A stretch of 64,000 nt of DNA from RGIG3009 sp045648765 (GCA_045648765.1 JAZROQ010000033.1:1-64000); one strand, 5' to 3'; counted from the first letter of the stretch, positions 23,639 through 31,922 are shown. The notes: generated by a model not told the origin, from the sequence alone. Numbers and translations: made by a program.

Positions 23639-24598
23639 TCATTTTCCTCCTTTACGGGTGGGAGATAGTTGTTCTCTTGTCAGAGAAATAAAGATATCTT
23701 CCAGCGACATATCCATCGATTTAAGACCGAGTAGCGGGAAACCTTCTTGCGACAAAGCCGTAAACAACGCACGGCGGAAATCCACGCCTTCTTTCGGTTC
23801 CAAAGCGTATTCGTACACTTCGTTTTCCTTTTCGCCAAAGCAGGTGACATTGGCAACACCGTCAACGTGGGACAACACGTCGTACACACGTTTTTCGTCC
23901 CCTGCCACACGGGCTAACAAGCGACGGTCCGAGGAATACCGAGCAGACAATGCCGCCGCCGTGTCGTCGGCAACGATTTTACCGCCGTTAATAATGACAA
24001 TACGATCGCACACGGCTTCGATTTCCGGCAAAATATGCGACGAAAGAATCACCGTGTGGTGTTTCCCCAAGTTTTTAATCAGTGTGCGCATTTCAATAAT
24101 TTGATTGGGGTCTAAGCCGACTGTCGGTTCATCTAAAATCAAAACAGGGGGATTCCCCACAAGTGCTTGGGCAAAACCAACGCGTTGACGGTATCCTTTG
24201 GACAGGTTTTTAATCAACCGGTCGAAAACGTGTTCAATGCGCATAAGCTTGCAAATTTCTGCCAAATGCTTGGCACGGTTGAATTTGCATTTTTTTAGGT
24301 CGTACACAAAGTTCAAATATTCTCGCACCGTCATATCCAAATAAAGCGGCGGCAATTCGGGTAAGTAGCCAATGTTTGCCTTTGCTTCGTTGGGTTCTTC
24401 CAAAATGTCATGACCGTTAATTTTTACGGTGCCGGACGTAGAAGAAAGGTACCCTGTCAAAATGTTCATGGTAGTGGATTTGCCGGCGCCGTTTGGCCCC
24501 AAAAACCCTAAAATTTCGCCTTCTTTCACACGAAAGCTGATATCGTCTACCGCACACAGAGAACCATATCGCTTGGTGAGGTTTTGTACTTCAATCAT
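23639..24598 (-). CDS. ABC transporter ATP-binding protein (GldA-like)
   Basis: 319 residues. Walker A GPNGAGKST is at 34-42, the signature LSKGYRQRVG is near 135 and Walker B VLILDEPTVGLDP is near 155. The H-loop is in ILSSHILPE. A C-terminal extension of about 100 residues is typical of ABC-2 exporters' ATPases. GGAGGAACTCGTT precedes the ATG. It is the first gene of a five-gene operon with permease, GldG-like, DUF4340 and deacetylase-like genes. Confidence 0.92.
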   Translation of the reverse strand: MIEVQNLTKRYGSLCAVDDISFRVKEGEILGFLGPNGAGKSTTMNILTGYLSSTSGTVKINGHDILEEPNEAKANIGYLPELPPLYLDMTVREYLNFVYDLKKCKFNRAKHLAEICKLMRIEHVFDRLIKNLSKGYRQRVGFAQALVGNPPVLILDEPTVGLDPNQIIEMRTLIKNLGKHHTVILSSHILPEIEAVCDRIVIINGGKIVADDTAAALSARYSSDRRLLARVAGDEKRVYDVLSHVDGVANVTCFGEKENEVYEYALEPKEGVDFRRALFTALSQEGFPLLGLKSMDMSLEDIFISLTREQLSPTRKGGK

Positions 24599-24745
24599 AA
24601 CGAGTTCCTCCTTTTTCAGAACAAAATATTACAGGATATATTTTATCGAAGTTTTGTGTTTTTTTTGTGTCTTTTTTCAAAACAACTTTTGTTTTTAAAA
24701 AATATGTGTTACAATAAGGAAAAACAAAAAAAAGGAGGGCTTTTC

Positions 24746-26329
24746 ATGGCACTTTGCCGTTATACAAAAGATTGGGAAAACGCCATACCCAAGGCACCGC
24801 GTTCGGTGGCGCTGGGCGTGTTTGACGGATTGCATATCGGGCATCGTGCAGTGATTGGCTCTGCCTGCGGCATTCAAGATACCGCGAACGGAAAAACGTT
24901 GCGTTCCACAGTGCTGTCTATGATTGGAGCGCCAAAAACAGCGGCGGGACGTTTGCTGACCCCGGCAAGAGAAGATGCGTTGCTCGAAACGTTGGGGGCG
25001 GACGAATGGCTTGAACTTTGCTTTGACAAGGTTTGTCATCTTTCCCCGCAGGATTTTGTCAACAAGGTGTTACACAAGCAATTGGGTGCACGCCATATTT
25101 GTTGTGGATACAATTATCGTTTTGGCAAAAATGCAGCAGGAGATGCGCAATGCCTTAAAGAATTGTGCGAACCGCTGGGCATTACCGTAACGGTTGTACC
25201 TCCCATGCTTTGCGAGGGAGAACCTGTCAGCACTACGCGCATTCGTGCCGCGTTGGCAAACGGCGAAATGGAAAAAGCGGCACGATTATTGGGTTTCCCC
25301 TTCACAGTGGATTTTTCGGTAACCGAAGGGAAGCACAACGGCAACGCGTGGGGGACTCCCACTATCAATCAAGTCTTTTTGCCCGAGTACACCGTGCCAA
25401 AATGCGGGGTGTACGCTTCGCTGGTGATGATTGACGGTAAGCAACATTTTGGAGTGACCAATGTGGGCGTTCATCCCACCGTCGGCGCTCTTAAAAACCC
25501 ACAAGCCGAAACGTTTATTTCGGGTTTTTCGGGGGACTTATACGGCAAAAACGTGCCGGTACAACTTATTCGTTTTTTGCGGGAAGAACGCCGTTTTGAA
25601 ACGGTTGAAGAGCTAAAAAAACAAATTCTTATCGATGAAAAGGCGGCACACGATGTACTTCGCGGTTCCGACGGCAAACGTGCGGCTTTGTTGGATTTTG
25701 ATGATACGGTGCAAGACCGTTTTGCCGCAGTGTTGGAAGCAAACACTGTCTTGATGGAACGATATATGCCGTATTTAACAAAGGAAGAACGAGCAACCCG
25801 CGCACAGCAAATGGCAAAGGAAAACAACGGCGGCTATGTGGATTACAACGCCTTTTTCAAAGATTTGTTTCAGCGTTGGCAATGGCAAGGGCTTTCTTCG
25901 GCTGAAGAATTGCTCAAGGCATTTCATTTGGAATTTCCTCGTCACGTAAAACTGTTTGACGAAGCCATAGAAGTTCTGCAAGAACTAAAACAACGGGGAT
26001 ATCAATTGGCGTTTATTACAAACGGCAGTGCGTTGATACAACATCGCAAGCTGGATCTTTGCGGCATAAAATCGTATGTCGATGCAACGCTTGTTTCCGG
26101 TGAAGAGGGGGTACACAAACCAAACAGTGAGCTGTTTTTAAGAGCAGCGTCGCGGTTGTGTGTTTCACCCGAACAATGCGTGATGGTGGGTGACCATCCG
26201 ATAAACGACATTGACGGCGCGTTAAAAACCGGAATGAAAGCAATTTATCTAAACAGCGTGGGACGCGACGAACACCCTCAAAACGTACCGGAAGTCACGA
26301 AATTGCGTGACATTTTACAATACTTATAA
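24746..26329 (+). CDS. Fusion of riboflavin kinase/FAD synthetase (RibF) with a HAD phosphatase
   Basis: 527 residues from MALCRYTKDW; AAAGGAGGG precedes this ATG, and a longer in-frame extension upstream has no ribosome site. Residues 1-180 are the FMN adenylyltransferase domain (GVFDGLHIGH 24-33, YRFGKNAAGD 124-133, STTRIRAALANG 162-173). Residues 185-300 are the riboflavin kinase domain (WGTPTIN near 202, PKCGVYA near 218, VGVHPTVG near 240). From 311 a complete HAD hydrolase follows: motif I DFDDT (317-321), ITNGS, Lys in HKPNSELF, and GDHPIND. The HAD half resembles YjjG-type nucleotidases. The frame is open across the short linker. It could dephosphorylate FMN or a riboflavin precursor (inference). 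No FMN riboswitch precedes it. Confidence 0.9.
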   Translation: MALCRYTKDWENAIPKAPRSVALGVFDGLHIGHRAVIGSACGIQDTANGKTLRSTVLSMIGAPKTAAGRLLTPAREDALLETLGADEWLELCFDKVCHLSPQDFVNKVLHKQLGARHICCGYNYRFGKNAAGDAQCLKELCEPLGITVTVVPPMLCEGEPVSTTRIRAALANGEMEKAARLLGFPFTVDFSVTEGKHNGNAWGTPTINQVFLPEYTVPKCGVYASLVMIDGKQHFGVTNVGVHPTVGALKNPQAETFISGFSGDLYGKNVPVQLIRFLREERRFETVEELKKQILIDEKAAHDVLRGSDGKRAALLDFDDTVQDRFAAVLEANTVLMERYMPYLTKEERATRAQQMAKENNGGYVDYNAFFKDLFQRWQWQGLSSAEELLKAFHLEFPRHVKLFDEAIEVLQELKQRGYQLAFITNGSALIQHRKLDLCGIKSYVDATLVSGEEGVHKPNSELFLRAASRLCVSPEQCVMVGDHPINDIDGALKTGMKAIYLNSVGRDEHPQNVPEVTKLRDILQYL

Positions 26330-26339
26330 AAGCCAAAAC

Positions 26340-26373
26340 GCGGCGGCATCTCGCAAGATCCCCCCGCTTTTTT
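26340..26373 (+). terminator. Terminator after the RibF-HAD gene
   Basis: 11-position stem (26340-26350 with 26357-26367, two C-C mismatches), 6-nt loop, then six T. Confidence 0.7.
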
Positions 26374-26380
26374 GTTGTTT

Positions 26381-26680
26381 TTAATTTTCTTCAAAATCCA
26401 CACACTGTCTGCCAATTGCTACTGCATGTACAAATTCTTTTACCGCCACGTGTGCCGGATGATTGGCGTAAACGTCCAACGCTTCTTTGCTTACAAAGCG
26501 GGAATCCAAAGCAACGTCGTATTCTCCGCCGTTAAAATTTACGCCGACAACGGCTTCTTCCAAACCGTCAATCACGCCTACCAACGCTTCCAGACGTTGC
26601 TTCATAATACGCGCGTTTTCTAATTTGCTGTTTCCTTTGGCATTGTCTGCCAATTTCCAAATAACAATGTGACGAATCAT
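26381..26680 (-). CDS. Dabb-family (stress-responsive alpha/beta barrel) protein
   Basis: 99 residues from MIRHIVIWKL, chosen because AAAGGAG lies 8 nt upstream. The opening MIRHIVIWKL, central LEEAVVGVNFN and closing HPAHVAVKEFVHAV are typical Dabb features; these proteins form dimeric ferredoxin-like barrels. Members have varied roles and most bacterial ones are uncharacterised. It lies 14 bp downstream of the comM-like gene and may share its transcript. Confidence 0.85.
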   Translation of the reverse strand: MIRHIVIWKLADNAKGNSKLENARIMKQRLEALVGVIDGLEEAVVGVNFNGGEYDVALDSRFVSKEALDVYANHPAHVAVKEFVHAVAIGRQCVDFEEN

Positions 26681-26694
26681 TTGATCTTCTCCTT

Positions 26695-28224
26695 TTATTC
26701 GGCGCCCCAATACTTGCGGTCTAAACTGCGGTATTGGATAGCTTCCGAAAGATGGTCAATATGCAACACTTCACTGCCGCTTAAGTCGGCAATGGTACGA
26801 GCCACTTTAAGCAATCGGTCATATGCGCGAGCAGAAAGCCCCAATCGTTCAAAAGCGCTTTGCATCAGCGCATTGGCGTCGTCGGATAAAACGCAGTGCT
26901 TTTTCAGCAAAGCAGGGGTGAGCCCCGCGTTGGTACGCACCGTGGTGTCTTTATATCGCTGGGCTTGGACTTGCCTTGCGGCGTTGACACGTTTTCGAAT
27001 GTCGGCAGAAGATTCCGCCAAAGCTTTGGCGGTTAAACTTTCATATTCCACAGGAGGCACTTCCACGTGCAAATCAAAGCGGTCTAACAGCGGACCCGAA
27101 ATGCGGGATAAATACCGATGCACCGATGAAGAAGAACACGTACAAGCGCGGTGCGGGTGACCGTAATACCCGCAAGCGCAGGGGTTCATAGCACCCACCA
27201 ACATAAACGAGCACGGGTACGAGAGAGAGGCGCTCACGCGCGAGATGGTTACGCGGCCATCTTCTAAAGGTTGGCGTAACCCTTCCATGGTTTGGCGTGA
27301 AAACTCCGGCATTTCGTCCAAAAATAAAACACCGTTGTGCGCTAGCGAAATTTCGCCCGGACGCGGCACGGTGCCGCCACCGGTTAAGCCGGGTAACGAA
27401 ACCGTGTGGTGCGGAGACCGAAACGGACGAGAGCGGAGCAAACCAATGCCCGCCGGTAATGTGCCCGCAATGGAGTGGAGCGCTGTGGATTCCAGTGCTT
27501 CTTCCCTTGTCATGTCGGGCAAAATGGAGGGCAGTCGCTTTGCCAACATACTTTTGCCTGAACCGGGAGGACCCACCAACAAAATGTTGTGGCATCCCGC
27601 GGCGGCAATTTCCATGGCACGGCGGGGAACGGCTTGACCCATCACTTCTGAAAAATCCGGTACAGAACCGTCAACTTGGGGTGAAAACTCGGTTTTTATC
27701 AATGGAGAAAGTGTGATTTCTCCCGCAAAATGTGCCAACAATGTTTTGATGTGGCCCACCGCATAAACGGTAACACCATCTACCACAGCGCCTTCGGCGT
27801 CGTTCTCTTTAGGGATAAACACAGTGTGTATGCCGGCATTTCGCGCGGCAATTACCATGGGCAACACGCCGCGAACAGGACGGATGTCACCGGTTAGTGA
27901 CAATTCACCCACAAACGCCATACCATCGGTTTGTATTTGCAGTTGTCCGGCGGCGCACAGCAAAGCAATTAACAAAGGCACGTCATAAACGGACCCTTCT
28001 TTTTTGATATCCGCAGGTGCCAAGTTAACGGTGATGTGGCTGACAGGGAACGAAAACCCACAATTTTTAAGCGCTGCGCGAACGCGATCGCGCGATTCTT
28101 TTACTGCGGTGCCAGGCATACCTACCACGTCAAAACCGGGCAGTCCACCGGCAATATCCACTTCCACGTTTACAGGGAAACCCTCAATGCCGAGTAACCC
28201 CATGCTTTTTACTTGTGCAAACAC
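26695..28224 (-). CDS. ComM/YifB-family AAA+ ATPase (Mg-chelatase-like)
   Basis: 509 residues from a GTG start with GAGGTG 6 nt upstream. The N-terminal Lon-like fold (KSMGLLGIEGFPVNVEVDI) is followed by an AAA+ domain with Walker A GPPGSGKSML near 215 and Walker B GVLFLDEMPEF near 295, and a C-terminal Mg-chelatase-type lid (YDRLLKVARTIADL). A CACGYYGHP segment with extra cysteines near 350 is common in the family. The E. coli and Vibrio homologue ComM is a branch-migration helicase that aids integration of transforming DNA. It follows the UPF0210 gene closely. Confidence 0.92.
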   Translation of the reverse strand: MFAQVKSMGLLGIEGFPVNVEVDIAGGLPGFDVVGMPGTAVKESRDRVRAALKNCGFSFPVSHITVNLAPADIKKEGSVYDVPLLIALLCAAGQLQIQTDGMAFVGELSLTGDIRPVRGVLPMVIAARNAGIHTVFIPKENDAEGAVVDGVTVYAVGHIKTLLAHFAGEITLSPLIKTEFSPQVDGSVPDFSEVMGQAVPRRAMEIAAAGCHNILLVGPPGSGKSMLAKRLPSILPDMTREEALESTALHSIAGTLPAGIGLLRSRPFRSPHHTVSLPGLTGGGTVPRPGEISLAHNGVLFLDEMPEFSRQTMEGLRQPLEDGRVTISRVSASLSYPCSFMLVGAMNPCACGYYGHPHRACTCSSSSVHRYLSRISGPLLDRFDLHVEVPPVEYESLTAKALAESSADIRKRVNAARQVQAQRYKDTTVRTNAGLTPALLKKHCVLSDDANALMQSAFERLGLSARAYDRLLKVARTIADLSGSEVLHIDHLSEAIQYRSLDRKYWGAE

Positions 28225-28235
28225 AAGAACACCTC

Positions 28236-29594
28236 TTAATTACGCAAACTTTGTAACGGTGCAGGAATGCGACCGCCGCGGTGGATTAACCGTGCGGGGG
28301 AGGCGGTATTGATCGGCAAAACCGGGCCGCTCCCCAACAAACCGCCAAACGACAGCTCGTCACCGACCTGTTTACCAATAGCAGGAATCACGCGTACGGC
28401 GGTGGATTTTGAGTTGATCATACCAATAGCGGCTTCGTCGGCAATGATCGCAGCGATCACTTCTGCCGGTGTGTCACCGGGAATGTTAATCATATCCAAG
28501 CCAACCGAGCAAACGGCGGTCATTGCTTCCAGCTTTTCAATACGTAAGCACCCGCTGCGCGCAGCGGCAATCATGCCGGCATCTTCGGTAACGGGAATAA
28601 ATGCGCCCGACAAACCGCCCACGTGTGACGAGGCCATTACGCCGCCTTTTTTAACGGCATCGTTGAGCAAAGCCAATGCGGCGGTTGTTCCGTGAGCACC
28701 ACAACACTCTAAACCCATTTCTTCCAAAATGTGCGCTACCGAGTCGCCAATGGCAGGGGTGGGGGCAAGGGACAAGTCAACAATACCAAACGGAACGCCC
28801 AATCGGCGAGAAGCCTCTTTGGCGACCAGTTGCCCCATACGTGTGATTTTAAACGCGGTGCGTTTGATCAAATCGGCAACGGCTGTCAAATCGCAGTCAC
28901 CTGCTTTTTCCAACGCGGCACGTACCACACCGGGACCCGAAACACCCACGTTGATAACACAGTCGGGTTCACCAACACCGTGGAACGCCCCTGCCATAAA
29001 CGGGTTGTCTTCCGGTGCGTTGCAGAATACCACCAACTTGGCAGGACCAATGCAGTCGCGGTCGGCGGTCAGTTCTGCCGCGCGGCGCACCACACGCCCC
29101 ATTTGTGCCACGGCGTCCATGTTGATGCCGGATTTGGTAGAACCGATATTCACCGAAGAACATACGTGGTCAGTGGTTGCCAATGCTTCGGGAATGCTTT
29201 CGATCAATTCGCGATCGCCTGCCGCAAAACCTTTGTGCACTAATGCCGAGTATCCGCCAATAAAGTTAACCCCGCAAGCCACCGCAGCCTTTTCTAGTGT
29301 GTGTGCCAGTTTCAAAGGGTTTTTGTCGGTACAAGCCGCGACCACCATGGCAATTGGAGTAACCGAAATACGTTTGTTGATAATCGGGATACCGTATTCT
29401 TTTTCGATTTCACAACCCACTTCCACCAAACGGGCAGCGCGGGTTGTAATTTTATCGTATACGCGGCGGCAGACAGTATCAATATCGCTGTCACAACAAT
29501 CCAAAAGCGAGATTCCCATAGTGATGGTGCGTATGTCCAAATGTTCTTCTTGAATCATCGCAATGGTTTCTAAAATATCTTTTGTATTTAACAT
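28236..29594 (-). CDS. UPF0210 (PFL/DUF711) family protein
   Basis: 452 residues, full family length. It starts MLNTKDILETIAMIQEEHLDIRTITMGI and contains the conserved FIGGYSALVHKG near 150 and PVTEDAGMIAAARSG near 335. The fold is distantly related to pyruvate-formate-lyase-like barrels, but the function is unknown. It is encoded 14 bp downstream of the UPF0237 ACT-domain gene, a pairing conserved across Firmicutes that suggests the ACT protein is its regulatory partner. Confidence 0.92.
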   Translation of the reverse strand: MLNTKDILETIAMIQEEHLDIRTITMGISLLDCCDSDIDTVCRRVYDKITTRAARLVEVGCEIEKEYGIPIINKRISVTPIAMVVAACTDKNPLKLAHTLEKAAVACGVNFIGGYSALVHKGFAAGDRELIESIPEALATTDHVCSSVNIGSTKSGINMDAVAQMGRVVRRAAELTADRDCIGPAKLVVFCNAPEDNPFMAGAFHGVGEPDCVINVGVSGPGVVRAALEKAGDCDLTAVADLIKRTAFKITRMGQLVAKEASRRLGVPFGIVDLSLAPTPAIGDSVAHILEEMGLECCGAHGTTAALALLNDAVKKGGVMASSHVGGLSGAFIPVTEDAGMIAAARSGCLRIEKLEAMTAVCSVGLDMINIPGDTPAEVIAAIIADEAAIGMINSKSTAVRVIPAIGKQVGDELSFGGLLGSGPVLPINTASPARLIHRGGRIPAPLQSLRN

Positions 29595-29608
29595 AGCGGT
29601 ATCTCCCG

Positions 29609-29878
29609 TTAAATTTTGTGCATGGAATTAAAAATATCTTCGTGCATGGTGTGAATAGACATGTTCATGGATTCACCAAGTTTTGTCATGCGGTCGGAAA
29701 ATTCCGGAAAGGGAATGGTACTGTCTTTCATATCCACCATCATAATCATGGCAAACATTTCTTGCAAAATAGATTGTGTAACCTCCAAAACGTTGATTCC
29801 GTGTTCGGCACAAGCGGAAGAAACTTTTGCCAAAATCCCAACGGCATCTTTACCAATAACTGTAATAACAGCGCGCAT
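29609..29878 (-). CDS. UPF0237 ACT-domain protein
   Basis: 89 residues from MRAVITVIGKDAVGILAKVS; AAAGGAGATGATAGT precedes this ATG, and the longer in-frame ORF is rejected. It is a single ACT domain of the GcvR-like type, which usually binds a small ligand such as an amino acid and senses it for a partner. It is first in an operon with the UPF0210 gene. Confidence 0.92.
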   Translation of the reverse strand: MRAVITVIGKDAVGILAKVSSACAEHGINVLEVTQSILQEMFAMIMMVDMKDSTIPFPEFSDRMTKLGESMNMSIHTMHEDIFNSMHKI

Positions 29879-29905
29879 ACTATCATCTCCTTTTATAATT
29901 GGTTT

Positions 29906-29934
29906 ATTATACCACACAAAAAGGAATAAGGCAA
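29906..29934 (-). promoter_or_regulatory. Promoter of the UPF0237-UPF0210 operon
   Basis: Minus strand TTGCCT (29929-29934), 17-bp spacer, TATAAT (29906-29911) with an extended TGG before the -10. Confidence 0.8.
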
Positions 29935-29942
29935 TTATTTTC

Positions 29943-29971
29943 TTGGCATACATAGGATTTTGTGATATACT
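29943..29971 (+). promoter_or_regulatory. Promoter of the mini-HTH/ispE operon
   Basis: TTGGCA (29943-29948), 17-bp spacer, TATACT (29966-29971). It fires opposite to the UPF0237 promoter only 9 bp away. Confidence 0.8.
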
Positions 29972-30002
29972 GAAAAAAACAATCAAACGGGAGGACATAT
30001 TC

Positions 30003-30134
30003 ATGGATAAGTTGTTAAAAATATTGGATTCTAACGCACGGCTTACCAACGCACAGTTGGCAGCAATGCTGGATATTTCGGAAGAAGAAGCACTCAAACG
30101 CATTGAAGAATTTGTTAAGGGGCTTGTTGTATGA
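30003..30134 (+). CDS. 43-residue stand-alone Lrp/AsnC-type helix-turn-helix
   Basis: Short gene from ATG 30003 with GGGAGGA just upstream. The product, starting MDKLLKILDSNARLTNAQLA, matches only the N-terminal helix-turn-helix of Lrp/AsnC regulators, without the wing's end or the RAM ligand domain. Its stop overlaps the ispE ATG by 4 bp (ATGA), so translation is coupled. It has a good promoter. It could be a DNA-binding mini-protein or simply a leader peptide that sets ispE translation; the clear HTH pattern favours the former. Confidence 0.65.
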   Translation: MDKLLKILDSNARLTNAQLAAMLDISEEEALKRIEEFVKGLVV

Positions 30135-31003
30135 AAATTGTGGCCAAGGCACCGGCAAAAATCAACTTAACATTGGACATCACAGGCAAAAAACAAGATG
30201 GCTACCATACGCTTAAAACGGTTTTTCAATCAATCGATTGGTACGACCGCATTGTGGTTGAGTCTTTACCAAACTGTCAGGACATTGTTTTTTCGTGCTC
30301 TGACAAAGCATTGGAAAACCCAAAAAACACAGCGTATAAAGCGGCAACACTTTTCAAAGAATCGGCGGGGATAAAAAACGGGTTTTCCGTTTTTGTGGAA
30401 AAATCCATTCCACAGCAAGCGGGTTTGGCGGGAGGCAGTGCCGACGCCGCCGGGGTTTTGGCGGCGCTCAATTGTTTGTGTGGTTTTCCGTTTTCACAAA
30501 AAAAGTTGTGTAAGTTGGGTGCAAACATCGGCGCCGACGTACCGTTTTGTTTGCTGGGCGGTACGGCATTGGGCGAAGATACAGGTATTGAGTTAACACC
30601 GCTTTTGCCGCTCCCTTCTTGCTATATTGTTGTGGTCAAACCCGAGGGTGGGGTTTCTACGCCTCAAGCCTATACGTTGTGGGATACTGCCAAAGAGGTG
30701 ATCCATCCGGATACCGACGGCATGTGCTCTGCGTTGGCAGCAGGGGATATGGACGGTGTTCTTTGCCGCGTGGCTAACACGTTTGAAAAGCCGCTTTCTT
30801 TGCCACACACTCAAAATATTTGCCGTATTCTTAAAGAAAACGGCGCCCAAGCGGCGGCGCTAAGCGGCAGTGGCTCGGCGGTGTTTGGCATATTCCAAAC
30901 GGTGCAAAGCGCAAAAAACGGCGTAACACAATTGCAAAAGGTGTATTCGCAAACCAAACTTTGCAAACCCTGTGAAGGCATTATTTTAACCGAAAGTGAA
31001 TAA
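30131..31003 (+). CDS. ispE: 4-diphosphocytidyl-2-C-methyl-D-erythritol kinase
   Basis: 290 residues. GHMP kinase of the MEP isoprenoid pathway: it phosphorylates CDP-ME to CDP-MEP. N-terminal APAKINLTLDITGKKQDGYH (8-27) is diagnostic. The ATP-binding loop QQAGLAGGSADAA is near 97-109, and the third GHMP motif AALSGSGSAVFG is near 240. The ATG overlaps the mini-HTH stop. An elaborate terminator follows that also contains the spoIIR ribosome site. Confidence 0.96.
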   Translation: MKIVAKAPAKINLTLDITGKKQDGYHTLKTVFQSIDWYDRIVVESLPNCQDIVFSCSDKALENPKNTAYKAATLFKESAGIKNGFSVFVEKSIPQQAGLAGGSADAAGVLAALNCLCGFPFSQKKLCKLGANIGADVPFCLLGGTALGEDTGIELTPLLPLPSCYIVVVKPEGGVSTPQAYTLWDTAKEVIHPDTDGMCSALAAGDMDGVLCRVANTFEKPLSLPHTQNICRILKENGAQAAALSGSGSAVFGIFQTVQSAKNGVTQLQKVYSQTKLCKPCEGIILTESE

Positions 31004-31010
31004 AAATTCC

Positions 31011-31070
31011 AAAAACCACCTATGCTTACCATCGTTACATAAATAACGATTAGCAAAAGGTGGTTTTTTG
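31011..31070 (+). terminator. Long ispE terminator that embeds the spoIIR ribosome binding site
   Basis: Outer arms 31011-31021 (aaaaaccacct) and 31058-31068 (aggtggttttt) pair perfectly. Inner blocks ATCGTTA/TAACGAT and TGCT/AGCA extend the stem. The right arm contains AAAGGTGG, the only Shine-Dalgarno sequence for spoIIR, and ends 3 nt before its ATG (31072). Read-through transcripts would therefore hide the site. Confidence 0.75.
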
Positions 31071-31071
31071 T

Positions 31072-31671
31072 ATGAAACAAAGTCTTCGCGCCATAGCCGG
31101 TGCCGTCACAGTTTGTTTGTTGCTCATCATGTGTAGTTTTGAAGGAAAGTGTGCGCAAATACGCGATGCTGTCGTGCGGTTGCACGTGTTGGCAAATTCC
31201 GACACAGCAGAAGACCAAGCGCTCAAACTGTGCGTGAGAGATGTGGTTTTACTGTCGAGCACCGAATTGTTTGCGGACACTACCACCCGCAAACAAGCCG
31301 AGCAGAAAATACAAGCAGCTTTACCTAAAATACAAAAAGTGGCCGAAGCGTGTGTTCGAGAACAAGGGTACGACTATTCTGTGACAGCAAAATTAACCGA
31401 AGCTTATTTTTCTACGCGCACTTACGAAAGCGGCACGTTTCCTGCAGGACGGTACAAAACCGTGCAAATAGTGATTGGTGAAGGGAAAGGCAAAAACTGG
31501 TGGTGTGTTATGTACCCCCCGCTTTGTGTAGCATCGGCAACCGACCGCAAACCGTTGTCCGAAACGTTGAGTGAAGGGTCGTGCCATATCGTTGAACAAG
31601 CACCGCGTTACGTGCTCCGCTTTAAGGTGGTAGAATGGCTTATAGCTTTTTTCTCGTTATTCGAAAAATAA
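31072..31671 (+). CDS. spoIIR: Stage II sporulation protein R
   Basis: 199 residues from MKQSLRAIAGAVTVCLLL. A hydrophobic N-terminal signal leads to a secreted domain with the family's IRDAVVRLHVLANSDTAEDQALKLCVRD (about 29-56), FPAGRYKTVQIVIG near 124 and NWWCVMYPPLC near 144. In Bacillus, SpoIIR is made in the forespore under sigma-F and triggers SpoIIGA to process pro-sigma-E in the mother cell. It indicates an endospore former. The GTG 12 bp upstream is less likely as start. No convincing sigma-F promoter was found by eye. Confidence 0.93.
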   Translation: MKQSLRAIAGAVTVCLLLIMCSFEGKCAQIRDAVVRLHVLANSDTAEDQALKLCVRDVVLLSSTELFADTTTRKQAEQKIQAALPKIQKVAEACVREQGYDYSVTAKLTEAYFSTRTYESGTFPAGRYKTVQIVIGEGKGKNWWCVMYPPLCVASATDRKPLSETLSEGSCHIVEQAPRYVLRFKVVEWLIAFFSLFEK

Positions 31672-31711
31672 AAAATCGGTGCGCTGTTTTTAAAAACAGC
31701 GCACCGATTTT
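31672..31711. terminator. Bidirectional terminator between spoIIR and the convergent membrane-protein operon
   Basis: A 40-bp perfect palindrome (31672-31691 with 31692-31711). The central TTTTTAAAAA would open as the loop, and A/T tracts flank both ends. Confidence 0.88.
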
Positions 31712-31715
31712 GGTT

Positions 31716-31922
31716 TCATCGTTTGCGACGGTGTGTTGTCGCCAAAAGGAGCAGCGACACCAACAAGCTAAGCACACATAACAAGGCAATAAAGCTTTTG
31801 GCAATGGGGTTGTTGATAAAATCCATGGTCGGATTCAAATGATCAAAAATCAGTAACGTCAGCAGCACCAACACCAAAATAACGCACGCGTGTGCCATAC
31901 CTTTTATCCATAGGCTTTTCAC
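31716..31922 (-). CDS. Small two-helix membrane protein
   Basis: 68 residues with hydrophobic helices at about 11-27 and 40-62 and a basic tail THRRKR. The GTG start overlaps the stop of the upstream glycosidase-like gene (GTGA), so it is translationally coupled. No family recognised. Real rather than accidental because of the coupling and the terminator placed directly behind it. Confidence 0.65.
   Translation of the reverse strand: MKSLWIKGMAHACVILVLVLLTLLIFDHLNPTMDFINNPIAKSFIALLCVLSLLVSLLLLATTHRRKR

Noticed and set aside
24584..24745. 54-codon N-terminal extension of the RibF-HAD protein
   Set aside because: Low-complexity Phe/Leu-rich translation of AT-rich promoter DNA; AAAGGAGGG and a RibF-like N-terminus set the start at 24746.
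24599..24745. Possible FMN riboswitch before the RibF-HAD gene
   Set aside because: The gap is AT-rich, without RFN conserved blocks or a terminator hairpin; only a weak promoter is seen.
29661..30002. Longer form of the mini-HTH gene
   Set aside because: The extension is antisense to the UPF0237 gene and precedes the promoter at 29943-29971, so it is not transcribed with the gene.
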